A stretch of DNA of 64,000 nucleotides from Streptomyces alanosinicus (GCF_014650595.1 NZ_BMVG01000001.1:682001-746000); one strand, 5' to 3'. Shown: positions 42,547 through 51,584, numbered from the stretch's first letter. The notes: generated from the letters alone by a model not told the origin. Translations and numbers: made by a program.

Positions 42547-43989
42547 ATGCCCGAGTCGAGCCATCGCCGCCGTCTGCTCGTCCTCGCGATCTGCTGCATG
42601 AGCCTGCTGATCGTGAGCCTGGACAACACCGTGCTCAACGTGGCGCTGCCGTCCATGCAGCGCGAACTGCACGCCACCACCTCCGGCCTGCAGTGGACGA
42701 TCGACGCCTACACGCTGGTGCTCGCCTCGCTGCTGATGCTCGCGGGCTCCACGGCCGACCGCATCGGCCGCAAGCGGGTCTTCATGGCCGGCCTGGTGGT
42801 CTTCTCCGTGGGCTCGCTGCTCTGCTCGATCGCCCCGAACCTGACCCTCCTGATCGTGTTCCGCATGGTGCAGGCGATCGGCGGCTCGATGCTCAATCCG
42901 GTCGCCATGTCGATCATCACCAACACCTTCACCGACGCCCGCGAGCGGGCCCGTGCGATCGGCGTGTGGGGCGCGGTGGTCGGCATATCCATGGCGGCGG
43001 GCCCGCTGGTGGGCGGCCTCCTCGTCCAGTCGGTGAGCTGGCGCTCGATCTTCTGGATCAACCTCCCGGTGGGCCTCGCCGCCCTCCTGCTCACCCTCCG
43101 CTTCGTCCCCGAGTCCCGCGCGCCCAAGGCCCGCCGACCCGACCCGGTCGGCCAGCTCCTGGTCATCGCCCTGTTCGGCTCGCTGACATACGCGATCATC
43201 GAGGCACCGGGCTCGGGCGCGGCCACGGTGGCCCCCTTCGCCGCGATCGCCCTGGCCGCCCTCCTCGCCCTCCTCTGGTACGAGCCCCGTCGTGCCGAAC
43301 CCCTCATCGACCTGCGCTTCTTCCGCTCGGCACCGTTCAGCGGAGCGACCGTGATCGCGATCAGCGCGTTCGCGGCGCTGGGCGGCTTCCTCTTCCTGTC
43401 CACGCTCTATCTGCAGAACGTCCGCGGTCTCGACGCCCTGCACGCGGGTCTGTGGATGCTGCCGATGGCGGCACCGACGTTCCTGTGCGCACCGCTGTCC
43501 GGCCGCCTGGTGGGCAGCCGCGGCCCGCGCCTGCCTCTCTTCGTGGCCGGTACGGCGATGACGGCGAGCGGTGTCCTCTTCGCCGCCTTCGACGCGGAGA
43601 CGTCGGACGTCACCCGCTTTCTCGGCTATGTCCTCTTCGGTATCGGCTTCGGCTTCGTGAACGCGCCGATCACCAACACGGCCGTCTCCGGTATGCCCCG
43701 TGCCCAGGCGGGCGTCGCCGCCGCCGTCGCCTCCACGAGCCGGCAGCTGGGCCAGACCCTCGGTGTGGCGGTGATCGGCGCGGTCCTGGCCTCCGGCATC
43801 AGCTCCTCCGCCTACCGCGACACCTTCGTCCCGGCGGCCCGCCCCGGCTGGTGGATCCTCACCGCCTGCGGTCTGGCCGTCCTCGTCCTCGGCCTCCTCA
43901 CCAGCGGCCACTGGGCCCGCCGCACCGCGGACCGCACCGCCGAAACCCTCCAGTCACCGGAGGTACGGCAGACGGTGGGGGCGGCCTAG
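42547..43989 (+). CDS. MFS exporter (EmrB/QacA-like)
   Basis: A 480-residue transporter with 14 predicted spans. Motif A is GSTADRIGRKRVFMAG, the D1 motif is LDNTVLNVALPSMQ and the antiporter motif C is GISMAAGPLVGGLLV. It is on the same strand as the module 1 exporter but 66 bases away with its own AT-rich upstream sequence (TTAGTTAGACACACTATTG), so it probably has a separate promoter. No regulator is adjacent. Substrate unknown. Confidence 0.88.
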   Translation: MPESSHRRRLLVLAICCMSLLIVSLDNTVLNVALPSMQRELHATTSGLQWTIDAYTLVLASLLMLAGSTADRIGRKRVFMAGLVVFSVGSLLCSIAPNLTLLIVFRMVQAIGGSMLNPVAMSIITNTFTDARERARAIGVWGAVVGISMAAGPLVGGLLVQSVSWRSIFWINLPVGLAALLLTLRFVPESRAPKARRPDPVGQLLVIALFGSLTYAIIEAPGSGAATVAPFAAIALAALLALLWYEPRRAEPLIDLRFFRSAPFSGATVIAISAFAALGGFLFLSTLYLQNVRGLDALHAGLWMLPMAAPTFLCAPLSGRLVGSRGPRLPLFVAGTAMTASGVLFAAFDAETSDVTRFLGYVLFGIGFGFVNAPITNTAVSGMPRAQAGVAAAVASTSRQLGQTLGVAVIGAVLASGISSSAYRDTFVPAARPGWWILTACGLAVLVLGLLTSGHWARRTADRTAETLQSPEVRQTVGAA

Positions 43990-43995
43990 GCCAGG

Positions 43996-44022
43996 CCCTG
44001 TCCCTGTCCCTGTCCCTGTCCC
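43996..44022 (+). repeat. Hexanucleotide tandem repeat
   Basis: CCCTGT is repeated four times in a row directly after the MFS stop and before the immunity-like gene. Such runs can change length by slippage. It is outside any coding frame that I support. Confidence 0.8.
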
Positions 44023-44063
44023 ACGGTCCAGGCGAGATCCGTCCGGCACCTTATAGTGTCAGT

Positions 44064-44498
44064 ATGACGATTAAAGAGTCGGAGATCGCGGCCGCCGCCC
44101 GGGGCATCGCCCTCGTCGTCCACGGTCGGCCTGTTGATCTGGTGAACTTCCGGCAGACCTCGGACGGGTGCCCGTTCGTCGAGGTGAGGGACGGGGTCAT
44201 CCATCACATCGTGCGGGAGCGCGGCAGAGAGCTCCACCACGCCACATACGATGATCTTGACGAGTTCATGTACCAGATCGCCCTGGACGCGACGTCCGGC
44301 GTCGCCGGCAACTGGGAGCTCGAACACCGCGGGGAATGGCCGCGGGACCACGACACCCGGATCGGCTGGGCGGCCAAGCAGCTGCAGCTCATGAAGGCCG
44401 TCAACCCCGCATGGGCGGAGCGGTTGCGGTCGGAGATCCCGTCGAAGTATTCCGGCATCACCCTCGAAGACGTCGATGCCCACCCCGTGGACTCCTGA
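44064..44498 (+). CDS. Imm63-like immunity protein
   Basis: A 144-residue cytoplasmic protein. The second half (DDLDEFMYQIALDATSGVAG, WELEHRG, then IGWAAKQLQLMKAVNPAWAERLRSEI) matches what I know of the Imm63 family, which protects against polymorphic toxins. It is convergent with the gene for a secreted TNT-domain toxin, with 65 bases between their stop codons, and is the obvious antitoxin candidate. An immunity gene is usually just downstream on the same strand, so tail-to-tail order is unusual. I see no other domain. Confidence 0.62.
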   Translation: MTIKESEIAAAARGIALVVHGRPVDLVNFRQTSDGCPFVEVRDGVIHHIVRERGRELHHATYDDLDEFMYQIALDATSGVAGNWELEHRGEWPRDHDTRIGWAAKQLQLMKAVNPAWAERLRSEIPSKYSGITLEDVDAHPVDS

Positions 44499-44563
44499 GC
44501 GAGCCGGTGGGAGAGGGCACAGAGGCATCTTCTCCCACCGGACCGAAGGCCGGGGCCGCCCGC

Positions 44564-46498
44564 CTACTTCTGCTCCACCTGCCTGAGGAAGCCGTTCTCC
44601 TTGAGCCACTTGACGTTGAGGTCGAAGGACTTGCCGTCGGCGGTCGTCAGCTTGGGAAGCTTGTACTGGACGCCTCCGCCGGGCTGCTCGAACCACGGGG
44701 CGATCTTCCCGGCCTGGATGTCACCGGCCTTGCCGTACTTGGCGATGTCCGACCACGGGCGGGCCCACTCGTACACGTAGTACGAGGACTTGCCGCCCGC
44801 GTCGAGGTAGAGGTTGGCCGGCGGGATGGCCCGCTGGCCGAAGGTGACACCGGACGGGGAGAGGTAGCCGCCCCACTCGCTGCCGAAGCGGTCCCACCGC
44901 TCGCCCACCTTCGGCGTGTACGCCGTGGGGGTGCCGGCGAAGCCCTCGGACGGCGGGTACGTGAACCAGTTCGCCTTGGCGTCCCAGTACTTGGCGAAGA
45001 ACTGGGGAATCGACAGCTTCCCGGTGCGGGCGTAGTCCTTCAGGACGGCCTGGGCGCTCGCGGGCATCTGCTTGATCACGGACTCGATCGAGGCGATCTT
45101 CGCCATCTCCTCGGCCATGACCTTGGTGCCGGTGCTCGCCGTGGAGATGCCCTTGATGACACTCTCCAGCGCCACGTACTCCTTGGCGGACAGCTCCAGG
45201 GCATGGAGCCCGGCCAGGGCCTCCTCGAAGCCCACGCCGGTCTGCGCGGCGGCGTCCAGCGCGGTGACGACCTTGGTCATCTTCGCGAACTGGCCCGCGA
45301 ACGGAAGGATCGTGACGGTCGCCCACACACACGCGCCGGCCTGGCCCTTGCCGCAGTTGACGAAGTCGGCCTTGAGCGCGTCGAGGATGTTCCCGACGAT
45401 GTCCGGCGGGGTCGGCGCGGCGAAGGTCTGCGTGCCCTTCACCGTTTCGAGCTTCTTGTCGAAGCCGATCCAGTACGACTTGCCGGCCGGGCACGTCTTG
45501 TAGGTGGCACCGGGCTGGTCCGTGTCACAGACGAATGTGTCGACCGCGAGGGTGTAGGTGGCCTCGAAGTCCTGGAAGCACACGTCGTGATGCACGGTGT
45601 CCATCCGGCAGTCGCCCTTGGGCGTGACGGACACGTCTTCCGTCCGCGCCGTGACGAACTGGCGGGTGCCGGTCGCCCCGTCGCCCGGGAGCGCGAGATT
45701 CGCCTTCTTCGCCTGGGCCTCGGCCTCGGCGCCGGACGCCAGCGGGTGCGCCTTCAGCTCCTGAAGGGCCTTGCGGTCCGCCTCATCGGCGGCGAGGGCC
45801 TTGCCGGCGAGGGCCCGCCACTGCGCCTTGACGTTGTCGGGGACCTCCGGGCCGGTGCCCGGGGGCTCGACGACGTCGGCGGCGGTGACCTTGAACTTCG
45901 CCCACGGCGACCAGTCCGTCTCATAGGCGGTGCCGTCGTAGGCCGAGGAGCGGACGAGGTATGTCCAGCCGTCCTTCAGCTTCCCGCCGGGCACGTTGAC
46001 GGACGTCGGCGTGCCGGAGGCGGTGTACCCGGAGACGAGTACACCCCACTTGTTGTCGTCGGTGAGGTTCACCTTGGACGCCGGGCCGCCGCTCCGGTCG
46101 ACGGTCCACACCTCGAAGGTGCTGGTCGTCTTGTTCCCGTCCGGATCCACAACGGTGTTGCGGAGCGTGGGAGTCAGCGTGTCGGTCTGCCATACGCCCG
46201 AGGTCTGCTTGAAGGGCGGGCCGACTTCGGGCGCTTTGGGCGTGTTCGGCGGACGGTTGGCGCTGGGTGCCGCGCCGGGTCCGGAGCGAAGCCGGGCGGC
46301 CGGCGCACCGTGCACCTGAGGCGGGGCCGCCGAGGGCCGCTCGCCGGTGGAGGCGGTGATTGCCGGCTGATCGTCGGTGACGGCGGCCGTCGCCACTCCG
46401 GAGCCGAGAGCCATGACCATGGCCGTGGTCACGGCGACGGAGGCTCTCCTCACTCTGGAGGCTGGTACCAAATGTCTGAAACGACCGAGAGAGTTCAC
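44564..46498 (-). CDS. Secreted toxin with C-terminal TNT (NAD+ glycohydrolase) domain
   Basis: A 644-residue Sec-exported protein. The first 38 residues are a signal peptide (ending GSGVATAAV). Residues 90-230 contain a beta-rich, fibronectin-like region (GVWQTDTLTPTL, TYLVRSSAYDG, DWSPWAKFKV). A central helical region follows. Residues 510-644 are a TNT domain: TYPPSEGFAGTPTAYT, then RFGSEWGGYLSPSG, FGQRAIPP, YYVYEWARP and PWFEQPGGGVQYKLP, ending GFLRQVE. In Mycobacterium tuberculosis this fold cleaves NAD+ in target cells. The GTG start gives a proper signal peptide; an extension to 46594 does not. A DasR-type palindrome lies upstream, and the immunity-like gene is convergent. Confidence 0.82.
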   Translation of the reverse strand: MNSLGRFRHLVPASRVRRASVAVTTAMVMALGSGVATAAVTDDQPAITASTGERPSAAPPQVHGAPAARLRSGPGAAPSANRPPNTPKAPEVGPPFKQTSGVWQTDTLTPTLRNTVVDPDGNKTTSTFEVWTVDRSGGPASKVNLTDDNKWGVLVSGYTASGTPTSVNVPGGKLKDGWTYLVRSSAYDGTAYETDWSPWAKFKVTAADVVEPPGTGPEVPDNVKAQWRALAGKALAADEADRKALQELKAHPLASGAEAEAQAKKANLALPGDGATGTRQFVTARTEDVSVTPKGDCRMDTVHHDVCFQDFEATYTLAVDTFVCDTDQPGATYKTCPAGKSYWIGFDKKLETVKGTQTFAAPTPPDIVGNILDALKADFVNCGKGQAGACVWATVTILPFAGQFAKMTKVVTALDAAAQTGVGFEEALAGLHALELSAKEYVALESVIKGISTASTGTKVMAEEMAKIASIESVIKQMPASAQAVLKDYARTGKLSIPQFFAKYWDAKANWFTYPPSEGFAGTPTAYTPKVGERWDRFGSEWGGYLSPSGVTFGQRAIPPANLYLDAGGKSSYYVYEWARPWSDIAKYGKAGDIQAGKIAPWFEQPGGGVQYKLPKLTTADGKSFDLNVKWLKENGFLRQVEQK

Positions 46499-46560
46499 AC
46501 AGATCCGTTCATATTCACGTATACGTGACACATCGGCGCCACGCGCTACGCGACAGTAAC

Positions 46561-46578
46561 CATTGGTCCAGACCAATG
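46561..46578. promoter_or_regulatory. DasR-type palindrome upstream of the toxin gene
   Basis: CATTGGTC-CA-GACCAATG is a perfect palindrome arm for arm, 63 bases before the toxin start. It matches the DasR core TGGTCTAGACCA at 11 of 12 bases. DasR represses N-acetylglucosamine and chitin genes in Streptomyces. This suggests that the toxin responds to GlcNAc, which is inference. Confidence 0.55.
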
Positions 46579-46635
46579 CAGTGACCCCGGTCACTTGACC
46601 ATCCGTTGACCTCCCGGCGAAACGGCCTCAGCCGC

Positions 46636-47520
46636 TCAGAGCCGGCTCAGCGCGAGGTCGTGGAGCCTCGCAAGGCGCTCCCGGCTCCGCTCGTCGGCCG
46701 GGGTGTACGTCACCATGCGGGCGCCCTGTTCCGGGCCCAGCCACAGGTCGGTGTGTTCCAGGTCGAGGTGGCCCACGTGGGCGTTGCGGAACTGTTTGGT
46801 CTTGGAGCGGTTGCCGACCACCTCGTACCGCTGCCAGTTCTCGCGGAACTCGGGGGAGGCCGCCTCCAGCCGCTTCAGGAGCATCTTCCAGGCCGGCTCG
46901 CCGAGATGGCCGGCCAGGGAGGCGCGCAGCCGGGCGGCCATCAGCCGCTGGGTCTCCTCCAGGTGGACGATCGACTCCTGCCACTGGCTGTTCGTGTACA
47001 CGAGCAGCATGCAGTTGAGGTCCTCGGCCGGCAGCGCGTCCAGGTCGCAGAAGAGGACGCCGTAGGTGCGGTTGTGGGCGAGGATGTCGTACCGGCTGTT
47101 CTGGATGCAGGCCGGGATCGGCTCCAGTTGGCGGAGCATCTCGCGCAGCGGCGGGGTGACGCTCGGGCAGCTCGCGGCGGGGCTCGGGTCGGTGGCACCG
47201 GCCAGCTGGAAGAGGTGGGCCCGTTCGCTGGCGTCCAGCATCAGGCTGCGGGCGAGGGCGTCCAGGACCTGCACCGACACCTGGATGTCCCGGGCCTGTT
47301 CGAGCCAGGTGTACCAGGTGACACCGACCGCGGAGAGCTGGGCGACCTCCTCCTGGCGCAGTCCGGGCGTACGGCGCCGGGCCCCGCGCACCAGGCCCAC
47401 CTGCTCGGGACTGATGCGCTCACGGCGGCTGCGCAGGAACGCGGCCAGCTCGTGCCGGCGGATCTCCGCACTCCGGGTCGGCTGCGGGGCGCTCTTCCGG
47501 GCCATGGCCGTGGTCGTCAT
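46636..47520 (-). CDS. XRE regulator with MmyB-like domain, module 2
   Basis: A 294-residue protein closely related to the regulator at 40-41 kb: both have the ELAAFLRSRRERI-PEQVGL and VGVTWYTW-EQAR segments. The C-terminal domain includes IQNSRYDILAHNRTYGVLF and HLDLEHTDLWLGPEQGARMV. It is divergent from an MFS exporter. The two modules probably arose by duplication. Confidence 0.88.
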   Translation of the reverse strand: MTTTAMARKSAPQPTRSAEIRRHELAAFLRSRRERISPEQVGLVRGARRRTPGLRQEEVAQLSAVGVTWYTWLEQARDIQVSVQVLDALARSLMLDASERAHLFQLAGATDPSPAASCPSVTPPLREMLRQLEPIPACIQNSRYDILAHNRTYGVLFCDLDALPAEDLNCMLLVYTNSQWQESIVHLEETQRLMAARLRASLAGHLGEPAWKMLLKRLEAASPEFRENWQRYEVVGNRSKTKQFRNAHVGHLDLEHTDLWLGPEQGARMVTYTPADERSRERLARLHDLALSRL

Positions 47521-47552
47521 GGCTCCAGGGTGCCAACCCTCTCATCCTGTTG

Positions 47553-47593
47553 CCAGGTAGTTCTTCTACCAGGATCAGGAGACTCTGGTACCC
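47553..47593. promoter_or_regulatory. Operator region, module 2
   Basis: CCAGGTAG at 47553 and CTACCAGG at 47566 form an imperfect inverted repeat (one mismatch), and CTGGTACCCG follows at 47584. The last decamer is shared with the intergenic region of module 1. These are candidate sites for the MmyB-type regulators. Confidence 0.5.
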
Positions 47594-47621
47594 GTCTGAG
47601 CGGTGCCGCAGGCTCGTGGAC

Positions 47622-49049
47622 ATGAGTCAGACCGTCACCACCCGGGCCGTCCCTGCGACGGCCGCACCGCCCGCGCTCGGCGGGCCCGGACTGTTCACCG
47701 TTCTGCTGGCGGCCGCACTGCCGCTGGTCGACTTCTTCATCGTCAATGTCGCCCTGCCGGCCATCGGCGCCGATCTCCACGCGGGCGAGGCCGTGCTGGA
47801 GCTGGTCGTGGCCGGGTACGGCGTCGCCTACGCCGTACTGCTGGTGCTCGGCGGACGGCTCGGGGACCTCTTCGGGCGGCGCCGGCTGTTCCTCGGCGGG
47901 ATGGCCGCGTTCGGGCTGACCTCGCTGGCCTGCGGGCTGGCGCCCGGCGCCTGGAGCCTCGTCGCCGCGCGGATCGCGCAGGGCGCGGCGGCCGCCGCGA
48001 TGCTGCCGCAGGTGCTCGCCACCATCCAGTCCACGACGCGCGGCGCCCGCCGCGCGAAGGCCATGAGCCTGTACGGCGCCACGGCCGGACTGTCCATGGT
48101 GGCCGGTCAGATACTCGGCGGGGTGCTGGTCGCCGCCGATGTCGCCGGGACCGGCTGGCGGTCGGTGTTCCTCGTCAACGTGCCGGTCGTCGTGGTCGGG
48201 CTGGTGCTCGCCGTGCGGGTCGTGCCCGAGACCCGCTCCCCGCACCCGGAACCCGTCGACGGCCCGGGCACGGTCCTGCTCGCGGTGTCGCTGCTGACGC
48301 TGCTCGCCCCGCTCACCGAGGGCCGGGCGGCGGGCTGGCCGCTGTGGACGTGGCTGTCGCTGGCCGCGTTCCCGTTCGCCGCCGGCGCGTTCTGGGCCGT
48401 GGAGCGGCGGGCCGACCGGGCGGGGCGCACCCCGCTGGTGCCGCCGAGCGTGCTGGCGCTGGCCTCCCTGCGGCGCGGTCTGGTGCTGCTGGTGCCGTTC
48501 TCGATCGGCTTCAGCGGGTTCATGTTCGTGATCGCGCTGGTGCTGCAACAGGGCGCCGGGCTCGGTCCGGTGCGCGCCGGGCTCGCGCTCGCCCCGATGG
48601 CCGTGACGTTCCTGTTCACCTCCCTCGCCGGCCCCCGGCTGATCGGCCGTTACGGCACCCGGGTCGTCACCGCGGGCTCCGTCGTCCAGGGCGTGGGCGT
48701 GCTGCTGATCGCCCTGGCCGCCTGGCGGGACTGGCCGCGTCTGGACATCGGCTCGCTGTTGCCGGGCGCGGCCGTCGCCGGCGCCGGACAGGCCCTGCAA
48801 CTGCCCAATGTCATGCGGCTCGTGATGTCGGAGGTGCCGTCCGCCCGAGCCGGCGTCGGCAGCGGGGTGATGATCACCACCCAGCAGTCCGCGCTCGCGC
48901 TCGGCGTGGCCACGCTCGGCACCTTGTTCCTCACCCTCGAACCGCACCTGGGCATGCGGGACGCACTGGTCACCACGCTGCTGGTACAGCTGGCCGGAAT
49001 CATCCTGACCGGCCTGCTCAGCCTGTGCCTGCCCCGGCATGTCGGTTGA
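47622..49049 (+). CDS. MFS exporter, module 2
   Basis: A 475-residue DHA2-type transporter, close to the module 1 exporter (LPLVDFFIVNVALPAIGADL, VAGYGVAYAVLLVLGGRLGD, GRRRLFLGG). The ATG given starts MSQTVTTRAV; the earlier in-frame ATG lies inside the operator. It is divergent from the regulator. Substrate unknown. Confidence 0.88.
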   Translation: MSQTVTTRAVPATAAPPALGGPGLFTVLLAAALPLVDFFIVNVALPAIGADLHAGEAVLELVVAGYGVAYAVLLVLGGRLGDLFGRRRLFLGGMAAFGLTSLACGLAPGAWSLVAARIAQGAAAAAMLPQVLATIQSTTRGARRAKAMSLYGATAGLSMVAGQILGGVLVAADVAGTGWRSVFLVNVPVVVVGLVLAVRVVPETRSPHPEPVDGPGTVLLAVSLLTLLAPLTEGRAAGWPLWTWLSLAAFPFAAGAFWAVERRADRAGRTPLVPPSVLALASLRRGLVLLVPFSIGFSGFMFVIALVLQQGAGLGPVRAGLALAPMAVTFLFTSLAGPRLIGRYGTRVVTAGSVVQGVGVLLIALAAWRDWPRLDIGSLLPGAAVAGAGQALQLPNVMRLVMSEVPSARAGVGSGVMITTQQSALALGVATLGTLFLTLEPHLGMRDALVTTLLVQLAGIILTGLLSLCLPRHVG

Positions 49050-49160
49050 GAAGGGCACAGCTTGGACAACTCCGTGTGAAGCTCCCCCTGTTGATGTTGG
49101 TCTTGCTGCACACTCCTGTCCCGGTCCGGGTGTGCCGGATCCGAGGAGGCGCGAGGCGTC

Positions 49161-49385
49161 ATGCCGCAGGGCAACAGCACGAGCAAGGGCAGCCGTTGGG
49201 ACCAGCACGGCCGGGAGCACATCGTGCGGGTGCAACGCACGGGGGTGCAGCGCACGATCAGATGCGATACGTGCGGCTGGCGCAGGGGCGCGCAGTTCCT
49301 GCCGTGGCTCAAGGCCGAGGAGCATCTGGCCGAGGCCCATCAGGCGACGATCGACCCGGCGGCGGACCGGCAGCCCTCCAGGTAA
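49161..49385 (+). CDS. Small protein with a Cys-x2-Cys motif, unknown function
   Basis: A 74-residue basic protein. The only cysteines form IRCDTCGWRRGAQFL, half of a zinc ribbon. A His-rich C-terminal helix (AEEHLAEAHQATID) could supply the other ligands. GAGG lies upstream of the ATG. I recognise similar short proteins in Streptomyces, but no function is known to me. Confidence 0.55.
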   Translation: MPQGNSTSKGSRWDQHGREHIVRVQRTGVQRTIRCDTCGWRRGAQFLPWLKAEEHLAEAHQATIDPAADRQPSR

Positions 49386-49520
49386 GAGGATGGGCCCTCA
49401 ACACCGCGCTTGACCTGCGCTCTTACTCAACCGGGGACACGCTCCGTGACCTCTCGAGTGGCCGCTTCCCCGCCGCCGGGTGAGCCTTGGAAAGGTCCAT
49501 TCGAGCGACAGGAGACACAC

Positions 49521-49934
49521 ATGACCTCGGTACTCCACCATCGCTACGGCCGGGCGCTCGGCTCCGGTGCTCTCTCCGTGGCGCTGCTCTCCGGCGCAAC
49601 GGCCGGAGCCTACGCCGCGAGCACTCCCAGCCCCCGTTCCCCGGCCGAGAAGGCCTCGATCACCCTGACGGCCGCGAAGACCTCGGTGACGGCCGGCGAC
49701 ACGGTGAAGTTCGCCGGGCGCACCAAGGGCCTGAAGTTCAACACTCCGCTGATCCTGCAGCACGAGAAGGACGGCAAGTGGACGGCCCTGAGGGCCACCG
49801 CGAAGGTGAAGAAGAACAACTCGTACGCGATCATCTCCAAGCTCAGCACCAAGGGCACCGAGAAGCTGCGGGTCGCGAGCGCGACCATGAACGGCAAGGT
49901 GTTCTCGCCCACCGTCACCGTGAAGGTGAGCTGA
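49521..49934 (+). CDS. Small secreted protein with one Ig-like domain
   Basis: A 137-residue exported protein. The signal peptide ends SGATAGAYAAS. The mature part is a single beta-sandwich-like domain (ITLTAAKTSVTAGDTVKFAGRTKGLKFN, then PTVTVKVS) with many lysines. A strong AGGAG lies before the ATG. No catalytic motif is seen. Its end overlaps the convergent TetR gene by 20 bases. Confidence 0.7.
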   Translation: MTSVLHHRYGRALGSGALSVALLSGATAGAYAASTPSPRSPAEKASITLTAAKTSVTAGDTVKFAGRTKGLKFNTPLILQHEKDGKWTALRATAKVKKNNSYAIISKLSTKGTEKLRVASATMNGKVFSPTVTVKVS

Positions 49935-50511
49935 GCCCCCGTATCAGCAGGTCCACCACCGCCGTGAACTCCTCGTCGACGCCGGGCGCGGTCCATGCCC
50001 GGGCGTAATGGGGGTCGTGGAAACGGCCGGTGGCCTGGAAGACGGCTCGGGCCGCGGCGGCCGGGTCGGGCACCGGGAAGGCGCCCGACCCGGCCCCTGC
50101 CGCGATGATCCGGGTCAGCTGTCCGGTCAGATCGGCGATGTGCTCGCCGACCACCGTGCCGACCTCGTCGGTGAGCACCGTGTACGTCGCGAACAGCTCG
50201 GGGTCGTCGCCCGCCTTGTGCCGCTTGGCCTCGAACAGGCCCGCGAGCCAGGCCCGGAGCCGCTCCTGCGGGCTGCCGTCCGCGTCGACGATCCCGGCGA
50301 GCTTCTGCGAGGTCCGGTCCAGCCAGCGCTTGGTGACCGCCTCGCGCAGCGCGGCCTTGGTGCGGAAGTGCCGGTAGACACTGCCGTGGCTGACGCCGAG
50401 CGCGCGGGCGACGTCCACCACGGTGGCCTTGGCCGGGCCGTGGCGGCGCAGCACGTCCTCGGTCGCTTCGAGGATGCGCTCGGCGGTCAGGGTCTCGGTG
50501 GGCGGTGCCAT
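49915..50511 (-). CDS. TetR-family regulator
   Basis: A 198-residue repressor with HTH ATVVDVARALGVSHGSVYRHFRTKAALREAV. The C-terminal domain (DDPELFATYTVLTDEVGTVVGEHI) is TetR-like. It follows the aldo-keto reductase gene by 40 bases on the same strand, so the two likely form an operon. The inverted repeat before the reductase gene is a candidate operator. Confidence 0.87.
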   Translation of the reverse strand: MAPPTETLTAERILEATEDVLRRHGPAKATVVDVARALGVSHGSVYRHFRTKAALREAVTKRWLDRTSQKLAGIVDADGSPQERLRAWLAGLFEAKRHKAGDDPELFATYTVLTDEVGTVVGEHIADLTGQLTRIIAAGAGSGAFPVPDPAAAARAVFQATGRFHDPHYARAWTAPGVDEEFTAVVDLLIRGLSSPSR

Positions 50512-50551
50512 GTCATAGACCGTACGTCATGGGCCGTACCCGGCAGCGCGC

Positions 50552-51562
50552 TCAGCGCTCGCTGTCGAGGTGCGCCATCTGCGCGCTCGGGTAGCGGTCG
50601 CCGGCCGCCGCGTCCGCCGGTACGGCCTCCTCGATCGCCGCCAGGTCGGCCGCCTCCAGGGTGACGTCGAGCGCGCCCAGCGACTCGCCGAGCCGCTCGC
50701 GGGTGCGGGCGCCGACCAGCGGCACGATGTCCTCGCCGCGGGAGAGCACCCAGGCGATGGCGGTCTGCGCGACCGTCACGCCCTTCTGCTGGGCGATCTT
50801 GCGCAGGGCCTCGACCAGGTTCAGGTTGTGCTGGAGGTTCTCGCCCTGGAAGCGGGGCGAGTGGGCGCGGAAGTCGCTCGCGGCCAGCCGCCGGTCCTGG
50901 GTGAAGTGGCCGGAGATCAGTCCGCGCGAGAGCACGCCGTACGCGGTGACGGCGATGCCCAGCTCGCGGGTGGTGGGCAGGATGTCCTGCTCGATGCCCC
51001 GGCTGATCAGCGAGTACTCGATCTGCAGATCGGCGATCGGGGCGGTGGCGGCGGCCCGCCGGATGGTCTCGGCGCCGACCTCGCTCAGGCCGATGTGCCG
51101 GACGTACCCCTTCTCGATCAGTTCGGCGATCGCGCCGACGGTCTCCTCGATCGGCACGTCCGGGTCGAGGCGGGCGATCCGGTAGACGTCGATGTGGTCG
51201 ACGCCGAGGCGCTGCAGGGAGTAGGCGGCGAAGTTCCTGACGGCGGCCGGGCGGCCGTCGTAGCCGCTCCAGTTGCCTGCCGGGTCGCGCAGGGCGCCGA
51301 ACTTCACGCTGGTCAGGGCCTTCTCGCGCAGTGCGGCCGGGGCGCCGCGCAGGGCCTCGCCGATCAGCATCTCGTTGTGTCCCATGGCGTAGAAGTCACC
51401 CGTGTCCAGCAGGGTGACGCCCGCCTCCAGGGCGGCGTGGATGGTCGCGACGGACTCCGCGCGGTCCGCGTCGCCGTACAGGGCGGACATGCCCATGCAG
51501 CCGAGGCCGAGGGCGGAGACGGCCGGGCCGGTGGTTCCGAGGTTTCGGGTTCGCATCGTCAT
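50552..51562 (-). CDS. Aldo/keto reductase
   Basis: A 336-residue NADPH-dependent reductase of the YajO/PLR-like group. LLDTGDFYAMGHNE carries the catalytic Asp/Tyr and ALTSVKFG the Lys; IDVYRIARLDPDVPIEETV replaces the classical His region as in this subgroup. The cofactor loop VPLVGARTRERLGESLGAL is intact. The ATG given has GAAGG upstream; an upstream extension overlaps the operator. Probably regulated by the co-transcribed TetR gene. Confidence 0.88.
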   Translation of the reverse strand: MTMRTRNLGTTGPAVSALGLGCMGMSALYGDADRAESVATIHAALEAGVTLLDTGDFYAMGHNEMLIGEALRGAPAALREKALTSVKFGALRDPAGNWSGYDGRPAAVRNFAAYSLQRLGVDHIDVYRIARLDPDVPIEETVGAIAELIEKGYVRHIGLSEVGAETIRRAAATAPIADLQIEYSLISRGIEQDILPTTRELGIAVTAYGVLSRGLISGHFTQDRRLAASDFRAHSPRFQGENLQHNLNLVEALRKIAQQKGVTVAQTAIAWVLSRGEDIVPLVGARTRERLGESLGALDVTLEAADLAAIEEAVPADAAAGDRYPSAQMAHLDSER

Positions 51563-51584
51563 GCCTTCACAATGCCATGACAGC

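Noticed and set aside
43996..44022. CRISPR-like or regulatory tandem array
   Set aside because: It is a simple hexamer microsatellite with no spacers and only four units.
46499..46594. N-terminal extension of the TNT toxin
   Set aside because: It would place 32 charged residues before the signal peptide and cover the DasR-type palindrome.
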